A stretch of 64,000 nucleotides of DNA from CAVRRZ01 sp963723745 (lineage in GTDB: Bacteria > Actinomycetota > Actinomycetes > Mycobacteriales > Geodermatophilaceae): assembly GCA_963723745.1 (NCBI GenBank), contig CAVRRZ010000005.1, forward strand, positions 1 to 64,000, read 5' to 3'. The notes beneath the pieces were generated by a model. That model saw only the letters and a program-made list of their open reading frames with translations, was not told where the DNA came from and did not search any database. The translations under genes and the position numbers were made by a program. Below, in pieces: positions 41,720-50,753 of the stretch; the stretch's first letter is position 1, and every line of letters starts with the position of its first letter.

Positions 41720-43171
41720 GTGTTCGAGACCAACCTGTTGATCGGTTCCGAGGAGCGTGCCGCCCGCACCGGGCGGACCTTCGACCGTGCCAACCCCGTC
41801 AGTGGCGAGGTCGTGACCCGCAGCCAGGCCGCCGGCGTGGAGGACGCGGTCGCGGCCGTCGACGCCGCCGCCGCGGCGTTCGGGGGCTGGGCGGCCACCA
41901 CACCTGGCGAGCGCCGGACGAAGCTGCTGAAGGCCGCCGACCTGCTCGAGGCCAACGCCGAGCGGTTCGTCGAGCGGATGGCCGCGGAGTGCGGCGCCAC
42001 GGCCGGGTGGGGGCAGTTCAACGTCCACCTCGCCGCGGGCATGCTCCGCGAGGCGGCGGGCCTGACCACCCATGTCGGCGGGCAGGTCATCCCGTCCGAC
42101 GTACCCGGGAGCCTGAGCATGGGGATCCGGCAGCCCGCGGGCGTGGTGGTCGGCATCGCCCCGTGGAACGCGCCGGTCATCCTCTCGACCCGCGCGGCCG
42201 CGTTTCCGCTGGCGGCCGGCAACACGGTCGTCCTGAAGTGCTCCGAGCTCTCCCCGGCGACCCACATGCTGCTCGGCGAGGTCCTCGTCGAGGCCGGCCT
42301 GGGTGAGGGCATCGTCAACGTCATCACCGTCGCTCCGGAGGACGCGGCCGAGGTGACCGAGGCCATGGTGGCGCACCCGGCCGTGCGCCGCCTGAACTTC
42401 ACCGGCTCGACCCGGGTCGGCCGCATCATCGGCGAGGTCTGCGCCCGCCACCTGGTGCCCGCGGTACTGGAGTTGGGCGGCAAGAACCCGCTGCTCGTGC
42501 TCGACGACGCCGACGTCGACGCCGCCGTGCAGGGCGCGACGTTCGGTGGCTTCGTCAACCAGGGGCACGTCTGCATGTCGACCGACAAGATCGTCGTCGA
42601 CGAGTCGATCGCCGACGAGTTCGTCCAGAAGCTCGTCGAGCGCGTCCGCTCGCTGCCGTGCGGGGATCCGCGCAAGGAGGACGTCGTCCTCGGGTCGGTC
42701 ATCGGCATCGGCACCGTCGAGCACATCCAGCGGCTGGTGGACGACGCCGTCGCCAAGGGCGCGAAGGTCCTGACCGGGGACCAGCCGCAGGGCACCATCA
42801 TGCCCGGCGTCGTGCTCGACCACGTGACGCCCGAGATGGACATCTTCCACGAGGAGATCTTCGGCCCGGCCGTCACCGTGACCCGTGTGCGCAGCGAGGA
42901 CGAGGCGATCGCCGCGGCGAACGACAGTGCCTACGGGCTGGCCGCGGCGGTGTTCACCCGGGACGCCGCGCGCGGCTTCCAGGTGGCCCGTCGGATCGAG
43001 TCCGGCATCTGCCACATCAATGCGCCGACGGTGCACGACGAGGCGCAGATGCCCTTCGGCGGCGTCAAGGACAGTGGGTACGGCCGCTTCGGCGGCCTCG
43101 CCGGCATCGAGGCCTTCACCGAGCTGCGCTGGATCAGCATGCAGACCGAGCCGCGCGTCTACCCCTTCTAG
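41720..43171 (+). CDS. NAD(P)-dependent aldehyde dehydrogenase (aromatic-aldehyde type)
   Basis: A 483-residue ALDH-superfamily enzyme oxidising an aldehyde to its acid. Seen: the Rossmann NAD site GIAPWNAPVIL, NFTGSTRVGRIIGE, the base Glu in LELGGKNPLLVLDDADVDAA, the nucleophile Cys in GFVNQGHVCMSTDKI, and the EEIFGPAVTVTR and PFGGVKDSGYGRFGG ends. The GxVCMST form and overall text resemble vanillin/salicylaldehyde dehydrogenases, so an aromatic aldehyde is a fair guess. GTG 41720 is chosen for its spacing to AGAGGAG; GTG 41711 is possible. Followed by a bicupin 110 bp on. Confidence 0.9.
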   Translation: MFETNLLIGSEERAARTGRTFDRANPVSGEVVTRSQAAGVEDAVAAVDAAAAAFGGWAATTPGERRTKLLKAADLLEANAERFVERMAAECGATAGWGQFNVHLAAGMLREAAGLTTHVGGQVIPSDVPGSLSMGIRQPAGVVVGIAPWNAPVILSTRAAAFPLAAGNTVVLKCSELSPATHMLLGEVLVEAGLGEGIVNVITVAPEDAAEVTEAMVAHPAVRRLNFTGSTRVGRIIGEVCARHLVPAVLELGGKNPLLVLDDADVDAAVQGATFGGFVNQGHVCMSTDKIVVDESIADEFVQKLVERVRSLPCGDPRKEDVVLGSVIGIGTVEHIQRLVDDAVAKGAKVLTGDQPQGTIMPGVVLDHVTPEMDIFHEEIFGPAVTVTRVRSEDEAIAAANDSAYGLAAAVFTRDAARGFQVARRIESGICHINAPTVHDEAQMPFGGVKDSGYGRFGGLAGIEAFTELRWISMQTEPRVYPF

Positions 43172-43281
43172 GCTCGGCAGCCCGGGGTTGGCCTTCCGAG
43201 CATCGGCCCTGGCCAGGGACTGCGTAGCGTAAGGCGGGCAGCAACGCACCCGACGTGTCGGCGAACAGAAGGAGACGCTTG

Positions 43282-44358
43282 GTGGAGCAGGAGCGCGAGA
43301 AGTCACGGACCCGTGAGCAGACGGCACAGAACGTGCACGTCTACGACGACCACTACAAGAAGGAGCGCATCTACGTCCGGCAGTTGGCCAGCAACCGCTA
43401 CACGCTGACCGAGGAGCGCCGCGAGCGAGTCACTTCGGTGCCGCGGGTCTGGACGCCGACCCTGGGGGAGGGGCTCAGCCTCAAGGAGAACTGGAACATC
43501 ATCGACCCCGGTGACGAGCAGTTCCGCACCCAGAGCCTGCACCTGCACTTCGTCGCCATCACGCCCAACGGGCGCAACGACGGCCACGGCCACCAGAACG
43601 AGGCCTTGTTCTACGTGCTCGAGGGCAACGGCTACGAGACCCACGACGGCAAGGACTACCCGTGGAACACCGGGGACGCCGTGGCCGTGCACAACGACTG
43701 CGTGCACTGGCACAACAACCCCGACCCGGAAGAGCGCGCGGTCTGCCTGGTCATGAAGCCCAAGCCGCTGTCGCTGTTCCTGGGCCTCACCTTCCAGGGC
43801 AAGATCGGCACCAAGCCGGCGGACGAGGACCAGTGGGAGCCGCGCAGCGAGTGGCTGACCGCCCGGCCCGAGGGCGACGAGAAGATCCCCAAGGTGCTCA
43901 AGCCCGGCGACACCACGTGGGAGTGGACCGAGTTCGGTCTCGTGCGGCAGATCGCCGGCAAGGGCGCGCCGCTGCGGATCAAGGGCACCGACGCCTACCT
44001 GCACGAGATCCCGGCCGGCAGCCGGTCGGGTAAGCGCTGGCAGATGCCCGACGAGGCGGTGCACGTCCTCGACGGCGAGGGGTACGACCTGCACTGGGAC
44101 GTCGAGGCCGAGATCGCCGACCAGTTCTACGCGCGGGTGGCGAAGAAGCCCACGAAGTGGGAGTGGAAGAAGGGCGACATGATCTGGGTGCCCCACAACA
44201 CGATCGTGCAGCGGTTCAGCACGGGCACCGGCCCGGCGAAGTTCGTGGGTGCCTCGAACAGCATCTACGCGCAGCTCGGCTACTCCCGCGTCGTCCACTT
44301 CGAGAACGCGCCCGAGTTCGACGACGCCTCGCTGCAGCCGGCGACGCCGACCTGGTGA
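43282..44358 (+). CDS. bicupin protein (gentisate-dioxygenase-like fold), function unknown
   Basis: A 358-residue protein with two cupin domains. The first has HLHFVAITPNGRNDGHGHQNEALFYVLEGNGYETHDGKDYPWNTGDAVAVHNDCVHWHNNP, a complete metal site (HxH...E, then H). The second (LHEIPAGSRSGKRWQMPDEAVHVLDGEGYDLHWDV...WVPHNTIVQRF) lacks some His ligands. The arrangement recalls gentisate or 1-hydroxy-2-naphthoate dioxygenases, ring-cleaving enzymes, but overall similarity is low. GTG 43282 follows GAAGGAGA at good spacing; an in-frame GTG lies at 43255. Likely shares a pathway with the ALDH upstream. Confidence 0.78.
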   Translation: MEQEREKSRTREQTAQNVHVYDDHYKKERIYVRQLASNRYTLTEERRERVTSVPRVWTPTLGEGLSLKENWNIIDPGDEQFRTQSLHLHFVAITPNGRNDGHGHQNEALFYVLEGNGYETHDGKDYPWNTGDAVAVHNDCVHWHNNPDPEERAVCLVMKPKPLSLFLGLTFQGKIGTKPADEDQWEPRSEWLTARPEGDEKIPKVLKPGDTTWEWTEFGLVRQIAGKGAPLRIKGTDAYLHEIPAGSRSGKRWQMPDEAVHVLDGEGYDLHWDVEAEIADQFYARVAKKPTKWEWKKGDMIWVPHNTIVQRFSTGTGPAKFVGASNSIYAQLGYSRVVHFENAPEFDDASLQPATPTW

Positions 44359-44383
44359 CCACGGGCTGAAGCCCGGGCGGGGT

Positions 44384-44410
44384 GGCGCCGCGGACCGGGT
44401 CCGCGGCGCC
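44384..44410 (+). terminator. terminator hairpin after the bicupin gene
   Basis: GGCGCCGCGGAC (44384-44395) and GTCCGCGGCGCC (44399-44410) form a perfect 12-bp stem with a 3-base loop, 26 bp after the bicupin stop. No T-run. It can serve both the bicupin and the convergent ATPase gene. Confidence 0.7.
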
Positions 44411-44480
44411 GCCTCGCCCTCCGGCGCCGGCTCAGGCCGGCGGCGCCGCCTCGCCCTCCGGCGCCGGCTCAGGCCGGCGG
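44403..44480. repeat. 37-bp tandem duplication at the 3' end of the AAA+ gene
   Basis: A 37-base unit starting GCGGCGCC is present at 44403-44439 and again at 44440-44476, with the first bases of a third copy after that. The unit holds a GCCGGC-TCAG-GCCGGC hairpin. The second copy carries the stop codon of the AAA+ gene (44469-44471) and its last codons, so the gene's end plus hairpin was duplicated. Confidence 0.85.
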
Positions 44481-46670
44481 CGCCACCTCGGGGAGCACCG
44501 AGTCGAGGGTCGCCACGGTGAGCGCCGGCTCCGGGTCGGCCTGGTCGAGGTCGAGCGCAGCCAGCTTGGCGTTCTGGACGAGGAAGGACAGGTCGGCGCC
44601 GGTCATCCCGGCGGTGCGGGGCACGAGGTGGTCGACCAGCCGGTCGACCGTGAGGTCGCCCGCCAGGCTCGCCTCCGCGAGGTGGATGCGCAGGATCTCC
44701 GCCCGCCCGTCGTCGTCCGGCGGCCCGACCTCCAGGTGGACGCCGAACCGACCCGGGCGGAGCGCAGCCGGGTCGACCATCGCGAGCCGGTTGGTCGCAC
44801 CCATGACCAGCACCTGGCTGCGCCGCTCCATCCCGTCGAGCTCGGCGAGCAGCTGGTTGACCACCCGCTGCGGCGCGCGGGTGCCCTCGTGCTCGAGGTC
44901 GCTGCGCTTGGGGACGACGGCGTCGAGCTGGTCGAAGAACACGATGCACGGAGCCGCCCGGCGAGCGACGTCGAAGATGTGCCGCACGCTCTCCTCGGAC
45001 TCGCCGAGCCACTGCGAGAACAGCTCCGGGCCGTTGATCGGCAGGAAGTTCACCCCGGACTCGCGGGCGACCGCCTGCGCGAGCAGCGTCTTTCCGGTGC
45101 CCGGCGGCCCGTACAGCAGCACGCCGAGGTTGCTCGACAGCCCGATCCGCTCGAACAGCTCCGGGTGCCGCAATGGCTTCTCGACCAGGTCGCGCAGTCG
45201 AGCCTTGACGGCGTCCAGGCCGCCGATGTCGGCCCAGGTCACGCGCGGGTAGGTGATCAGCGACTCGCGCATGGCGGCCGGCCGCACCGACCCCAGGGCC
45301 GCCTCGAAGTCGTCGGCCGTGACCACCAGGTCCTCAGGCGCCGGGTAGGACGACATCGAGGGCGACTCGACGAAGCGGGCGGAGGCCCGGCGCAGCGCGT
45401 TGAGCCCGGCCTCCCGGCTGAGCTCCATGATGTCGGCGCCCACGAAGCCGTACGCGCGCTCGGCGACCGACGGCAGCGCCGCCAGGGCGTCGTCGTCCAG
45501 AGGCATCTCCCGGGTCTGCACCCGGAGGATGTGCTCGCGCGCGGGCAGGTCGGGGGTCGGGAAGTGGATCTCCCGGTCGAACCGGCCGGCCCGGCGCAGC
45601 GCCGGGTCGATCGCCTCGACCCGGTTGGTGGTCCCGATGACCAGCACTCCCTCGGCCTGCTTGAGGCCGTCGAGGAGCGCCAGCAACTGCGTCACGGTGC
45701 GCGCCTCGGTCGTGCTGGTGGCCATGCGCCGGGTGGGGGCGATCGCGTCCAGCTCGTCGATGAAGACGATCGACGGCGGGTTGAGGCTGGCCTCGGCGAA
45801 CACCTTGCGCAGGTTGGCCTCCGTCTCGCCGGAGAACGTGCCGACCACCTCGGGGCCGTTGATGTAGAAGAGCTCGGCGTTGATCTCGTTGGCCACGCTG
45901 CGGGCCAACAGGGTCTTCCCGGTGCCGGGGGCCCCGTGGAAGATCACCCCCCGCGGTGGGCTGATGCCCAGCTGCCGGTAGACCTGCGGGAAGATCAGCG
46001 GCAGCTCGACGAACTCGCGCACCTCGCGGATCTGGGTGGTGAGCCCGCCGACGTCCTCGAAAGTCGTGTCGAGCACGGTCTCCGACGCCTTGTCGTGGTC
46101 GTGCTCGTGGTCGCCGGGGCCGTGGTGGTGGTCGTCGGAGACCAGCCAGATCGTGGTGTGCTCGTTCACCACGCCTTCGCCGTCGCCCGCGGCCGCGGCC
46201 GCCGGACCGTCGCCGACGAAGTGCACCTCGTAGGTGATGCCGGCCAATGCCTCGGTCGACCGGACGTAGAGCAGCATCCCCGGACGGACGGCGACCGACT
46301 GCTCGGCCAGCACGCGCTTGAGGGCCGGGACGAGCTTCGGGTCGAACCGCTGGCTCAGATCGATGCTCGGCACGAGGGCCAGTTCCGCGGCGGGCTCCGG
46401 CGCGGCCGGCTCGACGGTGACCTCCTCGTGTGGATAGGCCTTGAGCGCCTGCCGGGTGAAGCGGTCGATCCGGATCGACCCGCCGTCCGGGTCGTCGGCG
46501 GAGGTGCGGACCCGGCAGAGGACGCTGCGTCCCCGTTGCGTGCTGATCCGCAGGACGTCGCCGTCCGCTGCTCCCAGCGGCCCGCGCACGTCCGGGCCGA
46601 GCAGGACCGTGCACAGGTGCGTCTCGCGGTAGTCGACCGGCCGGGAGTCCAGTACTGCACTGAGGGGCAT
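44469..46670 (-). CDS. CDC48/VAT-like double AAA+ ATPase
   Basis: A 733-residue unfolding-type ATPase. An N-terminal double-psi-barrel-like domain (residues 1-150) is followed by a His-rich linker HHHGPGDHEHDHDK (about 181-194), which could bind metal. D1 has Walker A GAPGTGKT (246-253), Walker B IVFIDELD and a GRFDREIHFPTPDLPAREHIL end. D2 has Walker A GPPGTGKT and Walker B IVFFDQLD: the catalytic Glu is replaced by Gln at about residue 581 (codon 44928-44930). That change blocks hydrolysis in AAA+ mutants, so D2 may bind but not turn over ATP. Actinobacterial members act as segregases. ATG 46670 is the start of family-like text. Confidence 0.92.
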   Translation of the reverse strand: MPLSAVLDSRPVDYRETHLCTVLLGPDVRGPLGAADGDVLRISTQRGRSVLCRVRTSADDPDGGSIRIDRFTRQALKAYPHEEVTVEPAAPEPAAELALVPSIDLSQRFDPKLVPALKRVLAEQSVAVRPGMLLYVRSTEALAGITYEVHFVGDGPAAAAAGDGEGVVNEHTTIWLVSDDHHHGPGDHEHDHDKASETVLDTTFEDVGGLTTQIREVREFVELPLIFPQVYRQLGISPPRGVIFHGAPGTGKTLLARSVANEINAELFYINGPEVVGTFSGETEANLRKVFAEASLNPPSIVFIDELDAIAPTRRMATSTTEARTVTQLLALLDGLKQAEGVLVIGTTNRVEAIDPALRRAGRFDREIHFPTPDLPAREHILRVQTREMPLDDDALAALPSVAERAYGFVGADIMELSREAGLNALRRASARFVESPSMSSYPAPEDLVVTADDFEAALGSVRPAAMRESLITYPRVTWADIGGLDAVKARLRDLVEKPLRHPELFERIGLSSNLGVLLYGPPGTGKTLLAQAVARESGVNFLPINGPELFSQWLGESEESVRHIFDVARRAAPCIVFFDQLDAVVPKRSDLEHEGTRAPQRVVNQLLAELDGMERRSQVLVMGATNRLAMVDPAALRPGRFGVHLEVGPPDDDGRAEILRIHLAEASLAGDLTVDRLVDHLVPRTAGMTGADLSFLVQNAKLAALDLDQADPEPALTVATLDSVLPEVAPPA

Positions 46671-46808
46671 CGATGCTCCATAGGGCACATGGCTCCCCAG
46701 GGGCGCGGGAACCTGCCGGCGGGTGCGCCGCCGACGCGGGATGAGCGTTGCCCCCCATCTTGCCGAACGGCCGGACGACGAGGTCCGGCCACCGGCCCAC
46801 ACACCACG

Positions 46809-46838
46809 GAGGTCGCCCCGCCGCGACGGGGCGACCTC
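46809..46838 (-). terminator. hairpin after the small secreted protein gene
   Basis: GAGGTCGCCCCG (46809-46820) pairs perfectly with CGGGGCGACCTC (46827-46838), with a 6-base loop, 14 bp past the stop of the secreted-protein gene on the minus strand and upstream of the AAA+ gene. Position fits a terminator that isolates the two genes. Confidence 0.7.
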
Positions 46839-46852
46839 GATCGTGTGGAGTG

Positions 46853-47236
46853 TCAGTCGATGCGCAGCGTCCGGGCGCAGGTCTCGCCGTACCGGGCCTT
46901 GGCGACGACTCGCATGCTGTCGTCGTCGTCACCACGGTTGGTTCGGCTGACCAGCAGGTCACCGCTGCGGTTGGCCGACCCGGAGACGGTGCTGAGGTAC
47001 GTGCCGTTGCGGAAGAAGGAGAAGGACCAGCCGGCTCCCGCCCGCTGGCCGTTCACCCGGAAGTACGTGACCAGTCGGTCGTCGTTCCGCTCGACGACCG
47101 TCATCTTGTATGTGGCCGAACCGCTGCACGTGCCCGATCGGGAGATGCGGTCGTCGTCCGCCGCGGCCGGGGAGGCCAGCGCGACGGTGGCGGCGAACAT
47201 GGTGGCAGCGGCCGTACCGGCAAGGATCTTGCGCAT
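46853..47236 (-). CDS. small secreted protein of unknown function
   Basis: A 127-residue protein with a clear signal peptide (MRKILAGTAAATMFAATVALASPAAA, cleavage about residue 26). The mature part is about 100 residues and beta-rich: SRSGTCSGSATYKMTVVERNDDRLVTYFRVNGQRAGAGWSFSFFRNG. It has exactly two Cys (GTCSG and ETCART), which could form a disulfide joining the ends of an immunoglobulin-like domain. GAGGAAGGACCCGTC precedes the ATG at 47236. I do not recognise the family. Its own terminator separates it from the AAA+ gene. Confidence 0.75.
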   Translation of the reverse strand: MRKILAGTAAATMFAATVALASPAAADDDRISRSGTCSGSATYKMTVVERNDDRLVTYFRVNGQRAGAGWSFSFFRNGTYLSTVSGSANRSGDLLVSRTNRGDDDDSMRVVAKARYGETCARTLRID

Positions 47237-47476
47237 GACGGGTCCTTCCTCGGGGTGTACGGCGCGCCTGCGCCGCGCACTCACGGTCGGCGCCGCCCAT
47301 AAGGTGCCGATGACGCCGGGATGAGGACCCCCTCATCCGCGATCGGACGAGCCCGAGCGCCCCGGGACGGACTGACGAAAGGACGCCCGGTCACGGGTAA
47401 GGCCCTTGCCCGACGGCTCGCCGTCGGGGGAGGCTGTGATCCACAACACAGACCGGGATGCCTGCCGGAGGTCGCC

Positions 47477-47683
47477 GTGGAAGCTCATGTCGGGGACAGG
47501 ATCGTCGTCCACTCGACCCACCAAGGGGAACCGGACCGCATCGGGGTGATCCTCGAGTGCTCCGAGCCCGGCGGGGGGCCGCCGTACCGGGTGCGCTGGG
47601 AGCCCGACGGCCACACGGGGCTCTACTTCCCGACGGCCGGGACGGCGGCCGTGGTCGCCCACGCCGGCCCCTCGGAGAGCTGA
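47477..47683 (+). CDS. DUF1918 domain protein
   Basis: A 68-residue single-domain protein. The sequence VEAHVGDRIVVHSTHQGEPDRIGVILECSEPGGGPPYRVRWEPDGHTGLYFPTAG is a typical DUF1918 domain, a small SH3-like beta barrel common in actinobacteria; function unknown. The start is GTG with GGAGGTCGCC upstream. It precedes the EF-G-like gene by 12 bp and may be cotranscribed with it. Confidence 0.85.
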   Translation: MEAHVGDRIVVHSTHQGEPDRIGVILECSEPGGGPPYRVRWEPDGHTGLYFPTAGTAAVVAHAGPSES

Positions 47684-47695
47684 GGGGCAGCCGCC

Positions 47696-49782
47696 ATGGC
47701 GAAGGACAGCGGGGCGGCCCCGGCGCCGAGACCGGCCGAGAAAGTGCGCAACGTGGCGCTGGTCGGCCACTCCGGGTCGGGCAAGACCACCCTCGCCGAG
47801 GCGCTGCTCGTCGGCCACCGGCGCCTTTCCCCGGATGGGCCGGATCGAGGAGGGCACCACCTGCCTGGACACCGAGGAGGTGGAGATCCGTCAGCAGCGC
47901 TCGGTGTCCCTCGGCGTGGCCACCGTCGAGCACGACGGCCACCGCATCACGCTGCTGGACACCCCGGGGTCGCCCGACTTCGTCGGCGAGCTGCGGGCCG
48001 GGCTGCGCGCCGCTGACGCGGCCCTGTTCGTCGTCTCGGCGGTCAACGGGGTCGACGCCACGACCGTGCAGCTGTGGGAGGAGTGCGCCGCCGTCGGCAT
48101 GCCGCGAGCGGTCGTCATCACCCAGCTCGACCGCGCGCGGGCCGACGTCGACGACGCCGTCCGCATGTGCCAGACGATGCTGGGCGAGGGCGTCTACCCG
48201 CTGCACCTCCTGCAGCGCGGCCCCGACGGATCCGTGACCGGGCTGGTCTCGCTGCTGGAGCCCCACCACGACACGGCGGCGGATGTCGCCGACGCCGACC
48301 GGCTCCGCGCCGAGCTGATCGAGGGGATCATCGGCGAGAGCGAGGACGAGACGCTCATGGACCGCTACCTCGCCGGCGAGGAGCTCGTGCGTGGCCGACC
48401 TCGTCTCCGACCTCGAGACCGCGGTGGCGCGCGGGCACTTCCACCCGGTGCTCTGCGTGGCCCCGCTCAGCGGAGTCGGCGTCCCGGAGCTGCTCGACCT
48501 CCTGGTGGCGGCTTTCCCGTCCCCGCTCGAGCACGGCTGCCCCAGGGTCACCCGGCCGGACGGCTCCCCGGCGTCGTCCCTGGCCTGCGATCCCGAGGGC
48601 CCGCTGGTCGCCGAGGTGATCAAGACGACGACCGATCCCTACGTCGGCCGCGTGTCCCTCGTCCGCGTGTTCTCCGGCACCCTGCGGCCGGACACGGCCG
48701 TCCACGTCTCCGGGCACGGCATGGCCGACCGCGGGCATCCCGACCACGACGTCGACGAGCGGGTCGGCGCGATCACCTCGCCGCTCGGCACCGCGCTCCG
48801 GCCGGTCGCGGCCTGTCCCGCGGGCGACATCTGCGCCGTCGCCCGCCTGGCCTCGCGCCGAGACCGGCGACACGCTCTCCTCGCCCGAGGACCCGCGGCT
48901 CGTGCCGCCCTGGGACCTGCCGACGCCGCAGCTGCCCGTCGCCATCGAGGCGGCCACGCGGTCGGACGAGGACCGCCTGGCCACCGCGCTGGCGCGGCTG
49001 GTCGCGGAGGACCCGACGCTGCGGCTGGAGCGCCGTCCCGACACCGGTCAGCTGCTGCTGTGGTGCGTGGGTGAGGCCCACGCCGAGGTGCTGCTGGAGC
49101 GGCTGCGCACCCGGCACGGCGTCGCGGTGAGCACCACGGCCGTGCGCGTCCCGATGGTCGAGACGCTCGCCGGGTCGGCCCGCGTCACGGGCCGGCACGT
49201 CAAGCAGTCCGGCGGGCACGGCCAGTACGCCATCGTGGTCATCGAGGGGGAACCCGGCGAGCCCGGCTCGGGCATCGTCTTCGAGCAGAAGATCGTGGGC
49301 GGCACGGTGCCCAGCCAGTTCCACGGCAGCGTCGAGAAGGGCGTGCGCACCCAGGCCGAGCGCGGCCTCGGCGGCGACCGCCCGATCGTCGACGTGCACG
49401 TGACCCTGGTCGACGGCAAGGCGCACTCCGTCGACTCCTCCGACGCCGCCTTCCAGGCGGCCGGCGCGCTCGCCCTGCGCGAGCTCGCGGCCGCGGCCGG
49501 CACCCGCGTCCTCGAGCCGTGGTGCGAGGTGCGACGTCGTCGTGCCGGGGGAGTACGTGGGCGCCGTCATGAGCGACCTGTCCTCCCGGCGGGCGCGGGT
49601 CACCGGCAGCGAGGCCGACCACCGACCGGGACCGGACGACGGTGCGCGCGGAGGTGCCGGAGGTCGAACTGCTCACCTATCCCGGCGTGCTCCGCTCGAT
49701 CACCCACGGCACCGGCAGCTTCGACCGCGGACCGCTGGGCTACGAGCCGGCACCCGCGTCGGCGACCGCAGTACCCGCCTAG
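47696..49782 (+). pseudogene. EF-G-like translational GTPase (EF-G2 type), about five frameshifts
   Basis: A paralogue of elongation factor G. The G1 loop is GHSGSGKT rather than the GHVDAGKT of EF-G, the mark of the EF-G2/FusA2 group, whose role is unclear. RIEEGTTCLDTEEVEIRQQRSVSLGVATVEHDGHRITLLDTPGSPDFVGEL gives the switch and G3 motifs (DTPG), ITQLDRAR sits at the usual NKxD position, and the GQYAIVVIEGEPGEPGSGIVFE and EKGVRTQAERGL text is domain IV. Frame changes lie near 47,820, 48,390, 48,850, 49,525 and 49,610. Joined, the parts give about 690 residues, full family length, ending at TAG 49780-49782. Conserved residues at the joins favour sequence error. Confidence 0.85.
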
Positions 49783-49899
49783 ACCCGGCGCCGAGCCGTC
49801 ACGGGGAGATCACCGGACTGCAACGTTCCGGAGCGTCCCGTCGCGCTGTCGGCGCGGGACACTAGCCTCGGGCACAGGTGTGCTGGGGCGGGAGGGAAC

Positions 49900-50753
49900 G
49901 TGACGTCGTCGAAGGGGCCGTCGGCTGCCGTGCCGGCGCCGCCGGACGGTGCTCCGCCGACCGCAGGGACCGCGCGGGCCGGAGCAGACGTGCCGCGCGA
50001 GACGGCGACAGGGGGTGAACCGGTGACGTCGACGTCGACGCCGCCGCCGTCCGAGCCGGAGCCGACCGGACGCCGGGTCCTCCCCAACGACCCGCGGCCC
50101 GAGTCGATGCGCCCCGTCGAAGCAGTGATCGGCGTCGACCCGGTGTTCGGCATCGCCGAGGGCCTGGCGCGCGACCGGATCTGGACGGTGCCGAACGCGC
50201 TGTCGGTGCTCCGGCTGCTCGGCGTCCCGCTGTTCCTCTGGCTGCTGCTCGGCCCGCAGGCCGACGGCTGGGCGATCATCGTGCTGATGCTGGCCGGCAT
50301 CAGCGACTGGGCCGACGGCAAGATCGCCCGGGTCCTGGATCAGGGCAGCCGGCTGGGCACGCTCCTCGACCCGGCCGCCGATCGCCTCTACATCGTCGCC
50401 ACGCTGGTCGCCCTCGCCCTCCGCGACATCATCCCGCTCTGGCTGGTCGGACTCCTCGTGGCTCGCGAGTTCGTGCTCGGGGCGCTGCTCCTGGTGCTGC
50501 GCCGATACGGCTACCCGCCCTGCAGGTGCACTACCTGGGCAAGGCGGCGACGTTCATCCTGCTGTACGCGTTCCCGTTGCTGCTGGTCGCGCAGGGGGAG
50601 GGGGCGGTCGCTGCGGTGTCCCAGCCGATCGCCTGGGCGCTGACCATCTGGGGCACGGTGCTGTACCTGCTCGCGGGTGCCCTGTACGCCATCCAGGTCG
50701 TCAGGCTCGTCCGTGCCGAGCGGGCGCTGCGCGCCGGCAGGGCGGCGTCGTGA
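49900..50753 (+). pseudogene. CDP-alcohol phosphatidyltransferase (PgsA2-like), one frameshift
   Basis: An integral membrane enzyme transferring a phosphatidyl group from CDP-diacylglycerol to an alcohol. The signature D-x2-DG-x2-AR-x8-G-x3-D-x3-D is complete in SDWADGKIARVLDQGSRLGTLLDPAADRLY. About 90 N-terminal residues are Pro/Thr-rich. A missing base near 50519 (after RRYGYPP) shifts the last 75 residues (VHYLGKAATFILLYAFPLLLVAQ) into another frame ending at 50753. The position before DUF881-sbp-DUF881 matches Rv1822 (pgsA2). GTG 49900 is the most upstream start; a later one is possible. Overlaps the next GTG. Confidence 0.82.
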
